From Flavobacterium sp. LMO8 (GTDB lineage Bacteria; Bacteroidota; Bacteroidia; Flavobacteriales; Flavobacteriaceae), in NCBI RefSeq assembly GCF_009495755.1, contig NZ_WIBJ01000030.1:1-64000 (forward strand): a stretch of DNA of 64,000 nucleotides, read 5' to 3'. Under the pieces are notes generated by a model. The model was not told where the DNA came from. It made no database searches and saw only the letters and a list, made by a program, of their open reading frames with translations. The position numbers were made by a program, and so were the translations under genes. This document shows, piece after piece, positions 7,638-16,375 of the stretch. The number at the start of each line of letters is the position of its first letter. Position 1 is the first letter of the stretch.

Positions 7638-8792
7638 TTAAATCGAAATCACTCGAATCGAATTTTTCACTTCCTCTGCAACTCTTCTTGCTTCTGCCAT
7701 ATCTTCATTTACAATCGTAACGTGTCCCATTTTTCTAAAAGGTCGCGTTTCTCTTTTTCCGTAAATGTGTGGTGTTACGCCATCGATTGCCATGATTTTT
7801 TCTATATTTTCGTAAACTACTTGTCCAGTATACCCTTCTTCACCTACCAAATTTACCATAATTCCGGCAACTTTGCTATCGGTGTTTCCTAAAGGTAAGT
7901 TTAAAATCGCACGTAAATGGTTTTCGAATTGTGAAGTATAACTCGCTTCAATTGAATAATGTCCAGAGTTATGTGGGCGAGGAGCAACTTCGTTTACCAA
8001 AATTTCATCGTCTGCTGTTTGAAACATTTCAACTGCTAATAATCCAACATGATGAAATGCTTCCGAAACTTTTAAAGCAACTTCTTTAGCTTTTTGCGCT
8101 ACTTTTTTATCAATTCGAGCAGGACAAATTACGTATTCCACTTGATTTGCTTCGGGATGAAATTCCATTTCTACTACTGGATAGGTTTTCACTTCTCCAG
8201 AAACAGAACGAGCAACAATCACTGCCAACTCATTTTTAAACGGAACCATTTCTTCAGCAATGCATTCTACATCGGGTAATTTTACCAAATCTAATGCAGA
8301 GCGACAAATTTTAACGCCATTTCCGTCGTAACCAAACTGAGCGCATTTCCAAACAAATGGAAATTCTAATTCATCTTTTGCTAAAGCGTTTCTTAAATCG
8401 TTCAAATCGACAAATCGTTGGTGTGGCGAAGTAGGAATATCGTTTGAAACGTAATAATCTTTTTGTTTTCCTTTGTTTTGAATCAAACGTAAGGTTTTAG
8501 GTGAAGGGTAAATTGGTAATCCTTCTGCTTCCAATTTATCTAAAGCATCAAGATTTACATTTTCAATTTCGATCGTTAACAAATCGACCATTTTACCGAA
8601 TTGATAAACGGTGTCAAAATCCATTAAACTGCCTTTGTAAAATCCGTTGCAACTGTATCGTGCTGGAGCTTCTTCGCTTGGTTCTAAAACTAAAGTTTGA
8701 ATATCGAATTTTCGAGTTTCGGTCAAAAGCATTTTTCCTAATTGACCTCCTCCTAAGATTCCTAATTTAAAATCAGATGAAAAATAATTCAT
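7638..8792 (-). CDS. purK: 5-(carboxyamino)imidazole ribonucleotide synthase (PurK)
   Basis: A 384-residue ATP-grasp enzyme that makes N5-CAIR from AIR, bicarbonate and ATP, supplying PurE. GILGGGQLGKM lies at residues 11-21, the ATP-grasp region includes FPFVWKCAQFGYDGNG, and the metal-binding part carries NEVAPRPHNSGHY. I chose the ATG at 8792, because 48 bases upstream an in-frame ATG at 8840 would lie within the heptad repeat and before the promoter. It forms a minus-strand unit with purE. Confidence 0.95.
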   Translation of the reverse strand: MNYFSSDFKLGILGGGQLGKMLLTETRKFDIQTLVLEPSEEAPARYSCNGFYKGSLMDFDTVYQFGKMVDLLTIEIENVNLDALDKLEAEGLPIYPSPKTLRLIQNKGKQKDYYVSNDIPTSPHQRFVDLNDLRNALAKDELEFPFVWKCAQFGYDGNGVKICRSALDLVKLPDVECIAEEMVPFKNELAVIVARSVSGEVKTYPVVEMEFHPEANQVEYVICPARIDKKVAQKAKEVALKVSEAFHHVGLLAVEMFQTADDEILVNEVAPRPHNSGHYSIEASYTSQFENHLRAILNLPLGNTDSKVAGIMVNLVGEEGYTGQVVYENIEKIMAIDGVTPHIYGKRETRPFRKMGHVTIVNEDMAEARRVAEEVKNSIRVISI

Positions 8793-8823
8793 TATTTTAT
8801 GTAGTGTGTTGTTGTTTGTGTCG

Positions 8824-8854
8824 CAAAGATACTCAGACAATTGATAATTAACAA
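8824..8854 (-). promoter_or_regulatory. purK promoter, -33 element inside a heptad repeat
   Basis: On the minus strand TTG (8854-8852), a 20-nt spacer and TATCTTTG (8831-8824) match the Bacteroidota promoter. The -33 TTG is part of the heptameric array at 8841-8868, so gain or loss of repeat units would change spacing or the element. Confidence 0.65.
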
Positions 8855-8868
8855 TTGATAATTAACAA
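8841..8868 (+). repeat. heptameric tandem array, alternating TTGATAA / TTAACAA
   Basis: Four 7-bp units in strict alternation (TTGATAA, TTAACAA, TTGATAA, TTAACAA), followed by a degenerate fifth (TTTGTTA, 8869-8875) that contains the stop codon of the neighbouring minus-strand gene. It lies between that gene and purK and overlaps the purK promoter. Confidence 0.85.
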
Positions 8869-8872
8869 TTTG

Positions 8873-9421
8873 TTATTTGTTGAGTTTTTTTAAAAGATTT
8901 CGAGTAGCCGCTTGGTAAGCCGCGGAATGATTCGAATAATCTTGCTCTATGATGGATTTTAATTCTTCGTGAACCCAATCGTATTTCTTGCCTAAAACAA
9001 AAAGTGCTTTCATAGCATACACTTTTGCTGCTACTTTTTCGTCTTGAATTAATCGGTCAATTAAAGCTTCAATTAAATTGTGTTCTTGTTCTTGAGTAAG
9101 CGAAATGCCATTTTTTCTGTGATTGCTTTTAGCTAAAAACATACAAATTTTAATAGCGGGTCTTATTGCGGAATCGTCTTTTAATTTTGGTAAAACTTCA
9201 CAAAACAAATCGATATAAGGAACAAAAAGCTTTAATTTTTTCTCGCAAACCAATTCTAAACTCCAAAACGCTTTTACGTGATTTTCATTTTGTATGTCAA
9301 ATGCAATTTCGACAAATTCATTAAGTAAATCTTCATTACGAATAACATAATTACTAATGTAAACCCTACTTTTTCTATGAGCGGTACTTTGGTCAATTTT
9401 GGATGCTAAATTGGTTTTCAT
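8873..9421 (-). CDS. HEAT-like helical repeat protein, function unknown
   Basis: A 182-residue soluble, all-helical protein. Repeated helical hairpins (for example around residues 80-115 and 125-160, with AIRPAIKICMFLAK and AAKVYAMKALFVLG) suggest HEAT/ARM-type repeats, which usually bind proteins. Homologues in Flavobacteria are, as I recall, sometimes labelled adenylosuccinate lyase, but none of that enzyme's signatures is present, so I do not adopt the name. It starts 97 bp from hpt, transcribed divergently. Confidence 0.6.
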   Translation of the reverse strand: MKTNLASKIDQSTAHRKSRVYISNYVIRNEDLLNEFVEIAFDIQNENHVKAFWSLELVCEKKLKLFVPYIDLFCEVLPKLKDDSAIRPAIKICMFLAKSNHRKNGISLTQEQEHNLIEALIDRLIQDEKVAAKVYAMKALFVLGKKYDWVHEELKSIIEQDYSNHSAAYQAATRNLLKKLNK

Positions 9422-9464
9422 TTGGTAAATATATCAAATTTGCAAAAAAGTTAAAATACTTTAT

Positions 9465-9493
9465 TTGAAATCCTTATGAGTTTAGTAAATTTG
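9465..9493 (+). promoter_or_regulatory. promoter of hpt-adk
   Basis: TTG (9465-9467), an 18-nt spacer and TAAATTTG (9486-9493), ending 25 bp before the GTG start of hpt, fit the Bacteroidota promoter consensus. Confidence 0.6.
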
Positions 9494-9518
9494 TTGTTTA
9501 TTTCTAAAACGAACCAAA

Positions 9519-10049
9519 GTGATACAACTACACGATAAAAAATTTGAAGTTTTTATTTCAGGAGAAGAAATTAACTTCGCTATTGAAAATATGGCAAAAC
9601 AAATTGAAGACGATTTTTGCGATGATGTTCCAGTTTTTATTGGAGTTTTGAATGGCTCTTTTATGGTTGTTGCTGATTTGTTGAAAAAATACAGTCACAA
9701 TTGTGAAGTTTCATTTGTGAAAATGGCTTCGTATGAAGGAACAGAATCTACTAATGATGTAAAACAACTTATTGGATTAAATCAAAATTTAGAAGGTCGT
9801 TCTGTTATTATTGTAGAAGATATTGTGGATACCGGAAATACAATTGAAGAATTAAAAGCAATTTTAAAGCAACATAAAGTGAAACATTTTAAAATAGCAA
9901 CTTTGTTTTTAAAACCTGAAGCGTATAAAAAAGATATCAAATTAGATTATGTAGGAATTAGAATTCCAAATAAATTTATTGTAGGCTACGGTTTAGATTA
10001 CGATGGTTTAGGAAGAAATTTAAAAGATATCTATCAATTATCAGAATAA
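9519..10049 (+). CDS. hpt: hypoxanthine phosphoribosyltransferase
   Basis: A 176-residue purine-salvage enzyme that transfers phosphoribose from PRPP to hypoxanthine (and usually guanine). The PRPP-binding motif EDIVDTGNT is at residues 100-108, and GVLNGSFMVVADL and VGYGLDYDGLGRN are the other family segments. Translation probably starts at GTG (9519): the -7 element of a good promoter ends 25 bp upstream and no ATG precedes the conserved N-terminus. It lies 31 bp before adk, a common salvage pairing in this phylum. Confidence 0.93.
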   Translation: MIQLHDKKFEVFISGEEINFAIENMAKQIEDDFCDDVPVFIGVLNGSFMVVADLLKKYSHNCEVSFVKMASYEGTESTNDVKQLIGLNQNLEGRSVIIVEDIVDTGNTIEELKAILKQHKVKHFKIATLFLKPEAYKKDIKLDYVGIRIPNKFIVGYGLDYDGLGRNLKDIYQLSE

Positions 10050-10080
10050 CTAACTATTACACATAAACACAACATAAGCA

Positions 10081-10653
10081 ATGATTAATATCGTATTATT
10101 TGGTAAACCAGGAGCAGGAAAAGGAACTCAAGCCGAATTTTTAAAAGACAAATACAATTTAGTACATTTATCTACAGGTGATATTTTTAGATTTAACATC
10201 AAAAATGACACTGAACTTGGAAGATTAGCGAAAACTTTTATGGATAAAGGAGATTTAGTTCCGGATGAAGTAACAATTAAAATGCTACAAAGCGAAGTAG
10301 ATAAAAATCCACAAGCAGCAGGTTTTTTATTTGATGGTTTTCCAAGAACAATTGCGCAAGCAGAAGCTTTGGATAAGTTTTTAGAAGGTAAAAATCAAGA
10401 AATTACAGCTACAGTTGCTTTGGAAGCGAATGACGAAATCTTAGTACAACGTTTGTTAGAAAGAGGAAAAACTTCAGGAAGACCAGACGATCAAGATGAA
10501 GAAAAAATCAGAAATCGTTACCAAGAATACAACGAAAAAACTGCGCCATTAATGGATTATTACAAAGCGCAAGACAAATTTTACGCAGTTGATGGTATTG
10601 GATCTATTCAAGAAGTTACTGAAAGATTGAGTTTAGTTTTAGATATATTTTAA
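10081..10653 (+). CDS. adk: adenylate kinase, short-LID form
   Basis: A 190-residue kinase that interconverts ATP + AMP and two ADP. The P-loop GKPGAGKGT is at 8-16, the AMP-binding part has STGDIFRF and DGFPRT, and the LID is short (RGKTSGRPDD, 128-137), without the 25-30-residue zinc-type insertion of the long bacterial form. Unlike many bacteria, where adk sits beside secY, here it pairs with hpt, away from the ribosomal operon. Confidence 0.96.
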   Translation: MINIVLFGKPGAGKGTQAEFLKDKYNLVHLSTGDIFRFNIKNDTELGRLAKTFMDKGDLVPDEVTIKMLQSEVDKNPQAAGFLFDGFPRTIAQAEALDKFLEGKNQEITATVALEANDEILVQRLLERGKTSGRPDDQDEEKIRNRYQEYNEKTAPLMDYYKAQDKFYAVDGIGSIQEVTERLSLVLDIF

Positions 10654-10769
10654 TAGAAAAATCAGCCTTTGAGATAAATTTCGGGCTTTCATTTTTTTTT
10701 TCGATATTTGCAAACGGAAAAGAGCGATTTCTTAAAACGGAATATTGCTCTTTTTTTGTAATTTTAACT

Positions 10770-12044
10770 ATGGAAATTTTAATTATTCTTTTTCTTATTG
10801 TTTTGAATGGCGTTTTTTCAATGTCGGAAATCGCATTGATTTCGGCTCGTAAAAATCGTTTAGAAACTGCGGCTAAAAAAGGAAATAAAAATGCGAAAGT
10901 AGCATTAGATTTAGCTAATTCTCCAAACGAATTTTTGTCTACAGTTCAAATCGGAATCACCTTAATTGGTATTTTAACGGGTATTTATTCAGGAGATAAA
11001 ATTACTACCGATGTTCAAAATTTTGTAGCCACTTTTGAAGCACTAAAACCTTATGCAAATTCTGTTGCAGTTGGAATTGTGGTTGTGGTATTAACCTTTT
11101 TCTCTTTAGTTTTAGGAGAATTATTACCAAAAAGAATCGGTTTAAATTATCCTGAAGGAATTGCCAAAGCAGTTGCGGTTCCAATGAAGTTAGTTTCTAC
11201 GATAACGATGCCTTTTATATGGTTATTGACTACATCGACCGAGTTTTTATTGAAATTGCTTCAAATAAAACCAACGGCTGATGGCAAAGTTACCGAAGAA
11301 GAAATCAAAGCCATTATTAAAGAAGGAACAGAAGTAGGAGAAGTTCAAGAAATTGAGCAAAATATTGTGGAGCGTGTTTTTCACATTGGCGATAGAAAAG
11401 TAAATTCGTTAATGACACACCGAAATTCAATTGTGTATTTGTCTTACGAAGATACAATTGAAGAAATCAAAGCGAAAGTTTTAGATGAATTGCATTCGGT
11501 TTATCCGGTATGTGCTGATAATTTAGACGATGTAGAAGGAATCGTTTTATTAAAAGATTTGTTTTCTAATTTCGAGAAAGGAAATTTTGATTTAAAATCG
11601 ATAATAAAAGAACCTGTATATTTTATTGAGCAAACTTCGGCATATAAGGCATTGGAAAATTTCAAGATTTCAAAAGTTCATTATGCTTTGGTTACTGATG
11701 AGCACGGTGTTTTCCAGGGAATAATTACATTAAATGATATTTTAGAAGCGTTAGTTGGCGATGCTTCTGATTTTTATGAAGATGAATACAAAATTGTGGC
11801 AAGAGAAGATGGTTCGTGGTTAGTTGACGGACATTATTCTTTGCACGATTTCTTAACTTATTTCGATATGGATGAGTTAATAGGAGATTACGAAGTAACA
11901 ACAGTAAGTGGATTAATCATAACAGAATTAGGTATAATCCCTAAACAAGGACAAAAGTTAATTTGGAACAAACTAGAGTTCGAAGTTATCGATATGGACG
12001 GTGTTAAAATTGATAAAATTTTAATTACCAATTTAAAAGAATAA
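10770..12044 (+). CDS. CNNM/CorC-type transmembrane protein with CBS domains
   Basis: A 424-residue membrane protein of the hemolysin C / CorC / CNNM family. The N-terminal DUF21 domain (to about residue 180) has four hydrophobic segments, beginning MEILIILFLIVLNGVFSMSE. Two CBS domains follow (about 200-330), and a CorC_HlyC domain ends the protein (about 340-424). Family members take part in magnesium or cobalt efflux and homeostasis; the old haemolysin label is not supported here. It lies between adk and obgE and appears to be transcribed alone. Confidence 0.9.
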   Translation: MEILIILFLIVLNGVFSMSEIALISARKNRLETAAKKGNKNAKVALDLANSPNEFLSTVQIGITLIGILTGIYSGDKITTDVQNFVATFEALKPYANSVAVGIVVVVLTFFSLVLGELLPKRIGLNYPEGIAKAVAVPMKLVSTITMPFIWLLTTSTEFLLKLLQIKPTADGKVTEEEIKAIIKEGTEVGEVQEIEQNIVERVFHIGDRKVNSLMTHRNSIVYLSYEDTIEEIKAKVLDELHSVYPVCADNLDDVEGIVLLKDLFSNFEKGNFDLKSIIKEPVYFIEQTSAYKALENFKISKVHYALVTDEHGVFQGIITLNDILEALVGDASDFYEDEYKIVAREDGSWLVDGHYSLHDFLTYFDMDELIGDYEVTTVSGLIITELGIIPKQGQKLIWNKLEFEVIDMDGVKIDKILITNLKE

Positions 12045-12047
12045 TAA

Positions 12048-12075
12048 TTAAGTATTCAGTGTTCAGTATTTAGTA
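12048..12075 (+). repeat. heptameric array, TTCAGTA type (left arm)
   Basis: Four successive 7-bp units: TTAAGTA, TTCAGTG, TTCAGTA, TTTAGTA, starting three bases after the CNNM-type gene. TTCAGTG is the reverse complement of the CACTGAA unit of the array at 12150-12184, so the two arrays face each other. Confidence 0.8.
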
Positions 12076-12149
12076 AGCAGATTTAAATATTGTTCATTGA
12101 GAATAACAAATTGTCATCAGAAAATGAGTTTTTACTGGTTTTAGAAAAT

Positions 12150-12184
12150 CACTGAACACTCAACACTGATAACTGAACACTAAG
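12150..12184 (+). repeat. heptameric array, CACTGAA type (right arm), upstream of obgE
   Basis: Five successive 7-bp units: CACTGAA, CACTCAA, CACTGAT, AACTGAA, CACTAAG, ending four bases before the obgE start codon. Together with 12048-12075 it forms a long imperfect inverted repeat around about 74 bp. Confidence 0.85.
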
Positions 12185-12188
12185 AAAA

Positions 12189-13199
12189 ATGACAGAGGGA
12201 AATTTTGTAGACTACGTAAAAATATATGTTTCTTCCGGAAAGGGAGGAAAAGGGTCGTCGCATTTACACAGAGAAAAATTTATTGAAAAAGGTGGTCCCG
12301 ATGGTGGTGATGGTGGTCGTGGTGGACACGTATATATAAAAGGGAATAAAAACCTTTGGACTTTATTTCACTTAAAATTTCTAAAACACATGCGCGCTGG
12401 TCACGGAGGCGATGGAGGAAGTTCAAGAAGTACAGGTCATGATGGTGAAGACAAATACATTGAAGTACCATTAGGAACGGTTGTAAAAGACCAAGAAACA
12501 GGAGATGTTTTGTTTGAAATTACAGAACACGATGAGGTTAGGATTTTAGCAGAAGGAGGAAAAGGTGGTTTAGGAAACTGGCATTTTAGAAGTTCAACCA
12601 ATCAAACACCTCGTTATGCGCAACCTGGTATGCCTGTAAAAGAAGTGGATGTTACTTTAGAATTAAAAGTTTTAGCAGACGTAGGTTTAGTAGGTTTTCC
12701 AAATGCAGGGAAATCAACGTTACTTTCTGTGTTAACTTCGGCTAAGCCAAAAATTGCCGATTATCCGTTTACGACTTTAAAGCCTAATTTAGGAATTGTT
12801 GCGTATCGTGATTTTCAATCGTTTGTGATGGCTGATATTCCTGGAATTATTGAAGGTGCAGCGGAAGGAAAAGGATTAGGACATTACTTTTTGCGTCATA
12901 TTGAACGTAATTCAACGTTGTTGTTTTTAGTTCCAGCTGATGCGGATGATATTAAGAAAGAATACGAAATTCTGTTAGATGAATTACGTCGTTACAATCC
13001 AGAAATGTTAGACAAAGATCGTTTGATTGTGATTTCAAAATGCGATATGTTAGACGATGAATTAAAAGCTGAATTGAAAAAACAATTGGACAAAGAGTTT
13101 AAAGGAACTCCTTATATGTTTATATCTTCTGTTGCCCAACAAGGTTTACAAGAGTTGAAAGATAAATTGTGGCAAATGTTAAATGTCGAAGAAAAATAA
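12189..13199 (+). CDS. obgE: GTPase ObgE/CgtA
   Basis: A 336-residue essential GTPase that binds the 50S subunit and links ribosome assembly to stress signalling. The glycine-rich Obg fold fills residues 1-160 (repeated GGxGG blocks), then the G domain has G1 GFPNAGKST (169-177), the switch-I region [11 protein letters not shown]3 ADIPG and G4 SKCD. It ends soon after the G domain, the short form without a long C-terminal extension. Its immediate 5' region is the heptad array. Confidence 0.96.
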   Translation: MTEGNFVDYVKIYVSSGKGGKGSSHLHREKFIEKGGPDGGDGGRGGHVYIKGNKNLWTLFHLKFLKHMRAGHGGDGGSSRSTGHDGEDKYIEVPLGTVVKDQETGDVLFEITEHDEVRILAEGGKGGLGNWHFRSSTNQTPRYAQPGMPVKEVDVTLELKVLADVGLVGFPNAGKSTLLSVLTSAKPKIADYPFTTLKPNLGIVAYRDFQSFVMADIPGIIEGAAEGKGLGHYFLRHIERNSTLLFLVPADADDIKKEYEILLDELRRYNPEMLDKDRLIVISKCDMLDDELKAELKKQLDKEFKGTPYMFISSVAQQGLQELKDKLWQMLNVEEK

Positions 13200-13217
13200 A
13201 ATAATATAAAAAGTATC

Positions 13218-13249
13218 AAAAGCATCTTCAATTTGGAGATGCTTTTTTG
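13218..13249 (+). terminator. obgE terminator
   Basis: AGCATCT (13221-13227) pairs with AGATGCT (13237-13243), followed by a run of six T, 20 bp after the obgE stop. Confidence 0.8.
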
Positions 13250-13378
13250 TTTTTAATGCAGGTATTATAATAAAAAGTTAAAATTGCTTCAATTTAACTT
13301 GATTTTAAAGTGATAATTTTATCAAAATCGTATTTTTAAGTATATTCGCCACACAAATCAAAAGAACACAGTTTTATT

Positions 13379-15526
13379 ATGAAAAAATTATTATTATTTG
13401 TCGTTTCTGCTATAATGCTTGTGCCAGCTTCGGTAAAAGCAGATGAAGGAATGTGGTTTTTAATGTTCATTGAGCGTTTAAATCACCGCGACATGCAAAA
13501 AATGGGCTTACAATTAACTGCCGAAGAAATTTACAGTATCAACAATCACAGTTTAAAAGATGCAATTGTGCAATTTAACGGTGGATGTACTGCTGAAATG
13601 ATTTCAAAAGACGGATTAGTTTTAACCAATCACCACTGTGGATATGATGCTATTGCAGAATTATCTTCAGCAGAAAAAAATTATTTAAAAAATGGGTATT
13701 GGGCAAAAAACAAAGCAGATGAATTAAAACCATCAAGTTTATACGTTCGTTTCTTTGTTCGTATGGACGATTGTACAAAAAGAATTTTGTCTGTAGTTAA
13801 TCCAAGTATGAGCGAAGCCGATAGAGAAAAAGCTATCAATGCTGAAATCGCTAAAATTGAAAAAGAAAACAACGATGGTGGAAAATATACGGTTTCTGTT
13901 CGTCCGTTTTTTCAAGGAAATGAATATTACTATTTCGTTTACCAAGACTATAAAGACGTTCGTTTAGTTGGAACTCCACCAGAAAGTTTAGGAAAATTTG
14001 GTGGTGATACTGATAACTGGGAATGGCCACGTCATACAGCCGATTTCTCTATGTTTAGAGTGTATGCTGATGCTAATGGTAATCCAGCTGAATATTCTAC
14101 AAACAATGTTCCTTTAAAACCAAAACATTATTTACCTGTAAATATTGGTGGTGTTAAAGAAAATGACTTCGCTATGATTTTAGGTTATCCAGGTAGAACG
14201 AATCGTTGGATGCCAGCAGGTGGAATTGAGCAAAACGTAAAATTTGCTTATCCAGCTTGGGTTGAAGGTTCTAAAACCGGAATGGACAATATGAAAAAAT
14301 ATATGGTTCAATCTGACGCTTTAAACCTTATCTATGCTTCAAAATTTGCAGGAGTTGCTAACTACTGGAAAAACCGTCAAGGAATGATTGATGCGTTATC
14401 AAAATTTGGTACAGCTAAAACAAAAACAGCTCAAGAAGCTAAATTTCATAAATGGGCTAACAAATCGGCTAACAAAGCAAAATATGGAAATGTAGTTCCT
14501 ACTATCAATAAATATTATGCAATGACGAATGAGAAATCACGTCATGATAATTATTTAATGCAATTATTCAGAACTTCAGCTTTTGGAACAGTTGGTAGAG
14601 GTTTAGGAAGACAATTAGATGCGTATGCAAAAGCAGATGCAACTAAAAGAGCACAAATGGCTCCAGCTATTTTAAAAATGGCTCAAGGTATGCACAGTGA
14701 ATTACATATTCCAGCGGAAAAAGATATCATGGCAGCTCAATTGAACCTTTATGCTAAAAAAGCGGGTTATACTTTAGCTCCAATGGTTGAAAAACTAGCT
14801 AAAGAAAATAATGGCGATTTTACAAAATATGTAAATGCAGCATTTGATTTAAGTATTTTTACTTCTGTGGATAAAATAAAAGCATTCTTAGATTTACCAT
14901 CTGAAGAATTACTTAAAAATGACCCACTTTTCGTTTTAACAAATGATATGTTAAATCACTACAGTTCAAGAAGTGAAGAATTAATCAAATCTCAAAATGA
15001 TTTTGGTGCTTCTTTCCGTTTATTGGTTGAAGGTTTAAGAGAATCTAAAATTGGAGAAATCAAATATCCAGATGCAAATTCAACTTTACGTTTAACGTAT
15101 GGAAAAGTTCGTTCTTTACCAGCTGACAAACGTAATGACGCTAAAATTAACAACTACACTACTTTAGCGGGTCAAGTTAAAAAATACAAAAAAGGTGATT
15201 TAGAATTTGATTTACCTACAAGGGTATTAGAAATGAACGCTGCTAAAGATTTTGGTCGTTATGCTGATAAAGATGGTTCATTACACGTTAATTTCTTAAC
15301 TGACAATGATATTACAGGAGGAAATTCAGGTTCTCCAGTATTAAATGGAAAAGGTGAATTAATCGGTTTAGCATTCGACGGAAACATCGAAGCGATGGCT
15401 GGTGACGTAATCTTTGACAAAAAATTACAAAGAACAATCAACGTTGATATTCGTTATGTGTTATGGGTAATTGAGAATTTCTCAGGAGCAAAACACATCG
15501 TAGACGAAATGACTATTGTAAAGTAA
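13379..15526 (+). CDS. S46 family dipeptidyl-peptidase, DPP7 type
   Basis: A 715-residue exported serine peptidase of family S46, which releases dipeptides from oligopeptide N-termini in the periplasm. Residues 1-21 are the signal peptide. The catalytic His lies in TNHHCGYD (residues 85-86), the Asp in HTADFS (222) and the Ser in GGNSGSP (650). The residue known to separate DPP7 from DPP11 specificity is Gly668 (FDGN), as in DPP7, so the enzyme should prefer hydrophobic rather than acidic P1 residues. It is a single-gene unit; TATATTCG at 13341 is a possible -7 element. Confidence 0.93.
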   Translation: MKKLLLFVVSAIMLVPASVKADEGMWFLMFIERLNHRDMQKMGLQLTAEEIYSINNHSLKDAIVQFNGGCTAEMISKDGLVLTNHHCGYDAIAELSSAEKNYLKNGYWAKNKADELKPSSLYVRFFVRMDDCTKRILSVVNPSMSEADREKAINAEIAKIEKENNDGGKYTVSVRPFFQGNEYYYFVYQDYKDVRLVGTPPESLGKFGGDTDNWEWPRHTADFSMFRVYADANGNPAEYSTNNVPLKPKHYLPVNIGGVKENDFAMILGYPGRTNRWMPAGGIEQNVKFAYPAWVEGSKTGMDNMKKYMVQSDALNLIYASKFAGVANYWKNRQGMIDALSKFGTAKTKTAQEAKFHKWANKSANKAKYGNVVPTINKYYAMTNEKSRHDNYLMQLFRTSAFGTVGRGLGRQLDAYAKADATKRAQMAPAILKMAQGMHSELHIPAEKDIMAAQLNLYAKKAGYTLAPMVEKLAKENNGDFTKYVNAAFDLSIFTSVDKIKAFLDLPSEELLKNDPLFVLTNDMLNHYSSRSEELIKSQNDFGASFRLLVEGLRESKIGEIKYPDANSTLRLTYGKVRSLPADKRNDAKINNYTTLAGQVKKYKKGDLEFDLPTRVLEMNAAKDFGRYADKDGSLHVNFLTDNDITGGNSGSPVLNGKGELIGLAFDGNIEAMAGDVIFDKKLQRTINVDIRYVLWVIENFSGAKHIVDEMTIVK

Positions 15527-15547
15527 TTTTCAAATACAATTGATAAG

Positions 15548-15577
15548 AAGCGGCTTGAGAAATCAAGTCGTTTTTTT
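15548..15577 (+). terminator. terminator of the S46 peptidase gene
   Basis: GGCTTGA and TCAAGTC arms (15552-15568) around GAAA, followed by seven T; 22 bp after the stop. Confidence 0.7.
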
Positions 15578-15615
15578 ATGCGAAAAATCCAAAATCATTT
15601 CACTATTTTTGGGAA

Positions 15616-16305
15616 ATGAAAAAAATCCAGCTCGTTTTTCTATTACTTTCGTTTTCAGTCTTTTCACAATCAACGTTTGAAAGGGCTGAGAAATTGTATG
15701 GACAAAAAAAATACAGTGAAGCAGAAAATTTTTTTTCGAAGTTTTTAAAATCACAACCAAATCACGCAAAAACCATTGAATATCTTGGTGATATTGCTGG
15801 ACATCAAAAAGATTGGAATACTGCGATTATCAACTATAAAAAACTAAAAGTTAGTTATCCCAAAAATGCTAATTATTGGTACAAATATGGTGGCGCACTC
15901 GGAATGAAAGCTAAAGAATCTAATAAATTCAAAGCTTTAGGAATGATTGATGAAGTAGAAGAATCATTTTTAACTGCCGCTAAATTAGATAAAAAACATA
16001 TCGATGTTCGCTGGGCATTAGTTATTTTGTATATCGAATTACCTGGGATTATTGGAGGAAGCGAAAAAAAAGCACAAAAATATGCCGATGAATTAATGAC
16101 ACTTTCAAAGGTAGATGGTTATTTAGCAAAAGGATATATTGATGTATATTTCAGTCGCTATACAAAAGCAGAAATCCATTATAAAAAAGCACACGAAATT
16201 GGTAATTCAAAAACCACTTTTGAAAAATTATATGACTTATATTTGAACAAGTTGAAAGACAAAATAAAAGCAAATAAGTTAAAAAGAGAATTTGAAAACA
16301 AATAG
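15616..16305 (+). CDS. exported tetratricopeptide-repeat protein
   Basis: A 229-residue protein with a short signal peptide (to about residue 17, VFSQS) and TPR-like helical pairs from residue 20 onward (AEKLYGQKKYSEAENFFSK, then further 34-residue units, ending in the positively charged tail). TPR proteins mediate protein contacts; partners cannot be inferred here. It follows the S46 peptidase terminator and precedes mpl by 70 bp. That gap contains degenerate A/T-rich repeats reminiscent of the heptad arrays. Confidence 0.75.
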   Translation: MKKIQLVFLLLSFSVFSQSTFERAEKLYGQKKYSEAENFFSKFLKSQPNHAKTIEYLGDIAGHQKDWNTAIINYKKLKVSYPKNANYWYKYGGALGMKAKESNKFKALGMIDEVEESFLTAAKLDKKHIDVRWALVILYIELPGIIGGSEKKAQKYADELMTLSKVDGYLAKGYIDVYFSRYTKAEIHYKKAHEIGNSKTTFEKLYDLYLNKLKDKIKANKLKREFENK

Positions 16306-16375
16306 TGTGATTGTTGAAATGAAGAATCGTTTAATCGATTTGACAAATTAACAGTTTAACAATTCAACATAAAAA

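Noticed and set aside
10660..10696. Terminator after adk
   Set aside because: Only a 4-bp AGCC/GGCT pairing around a long loop precedes the T-run; too weak to list as a feature.
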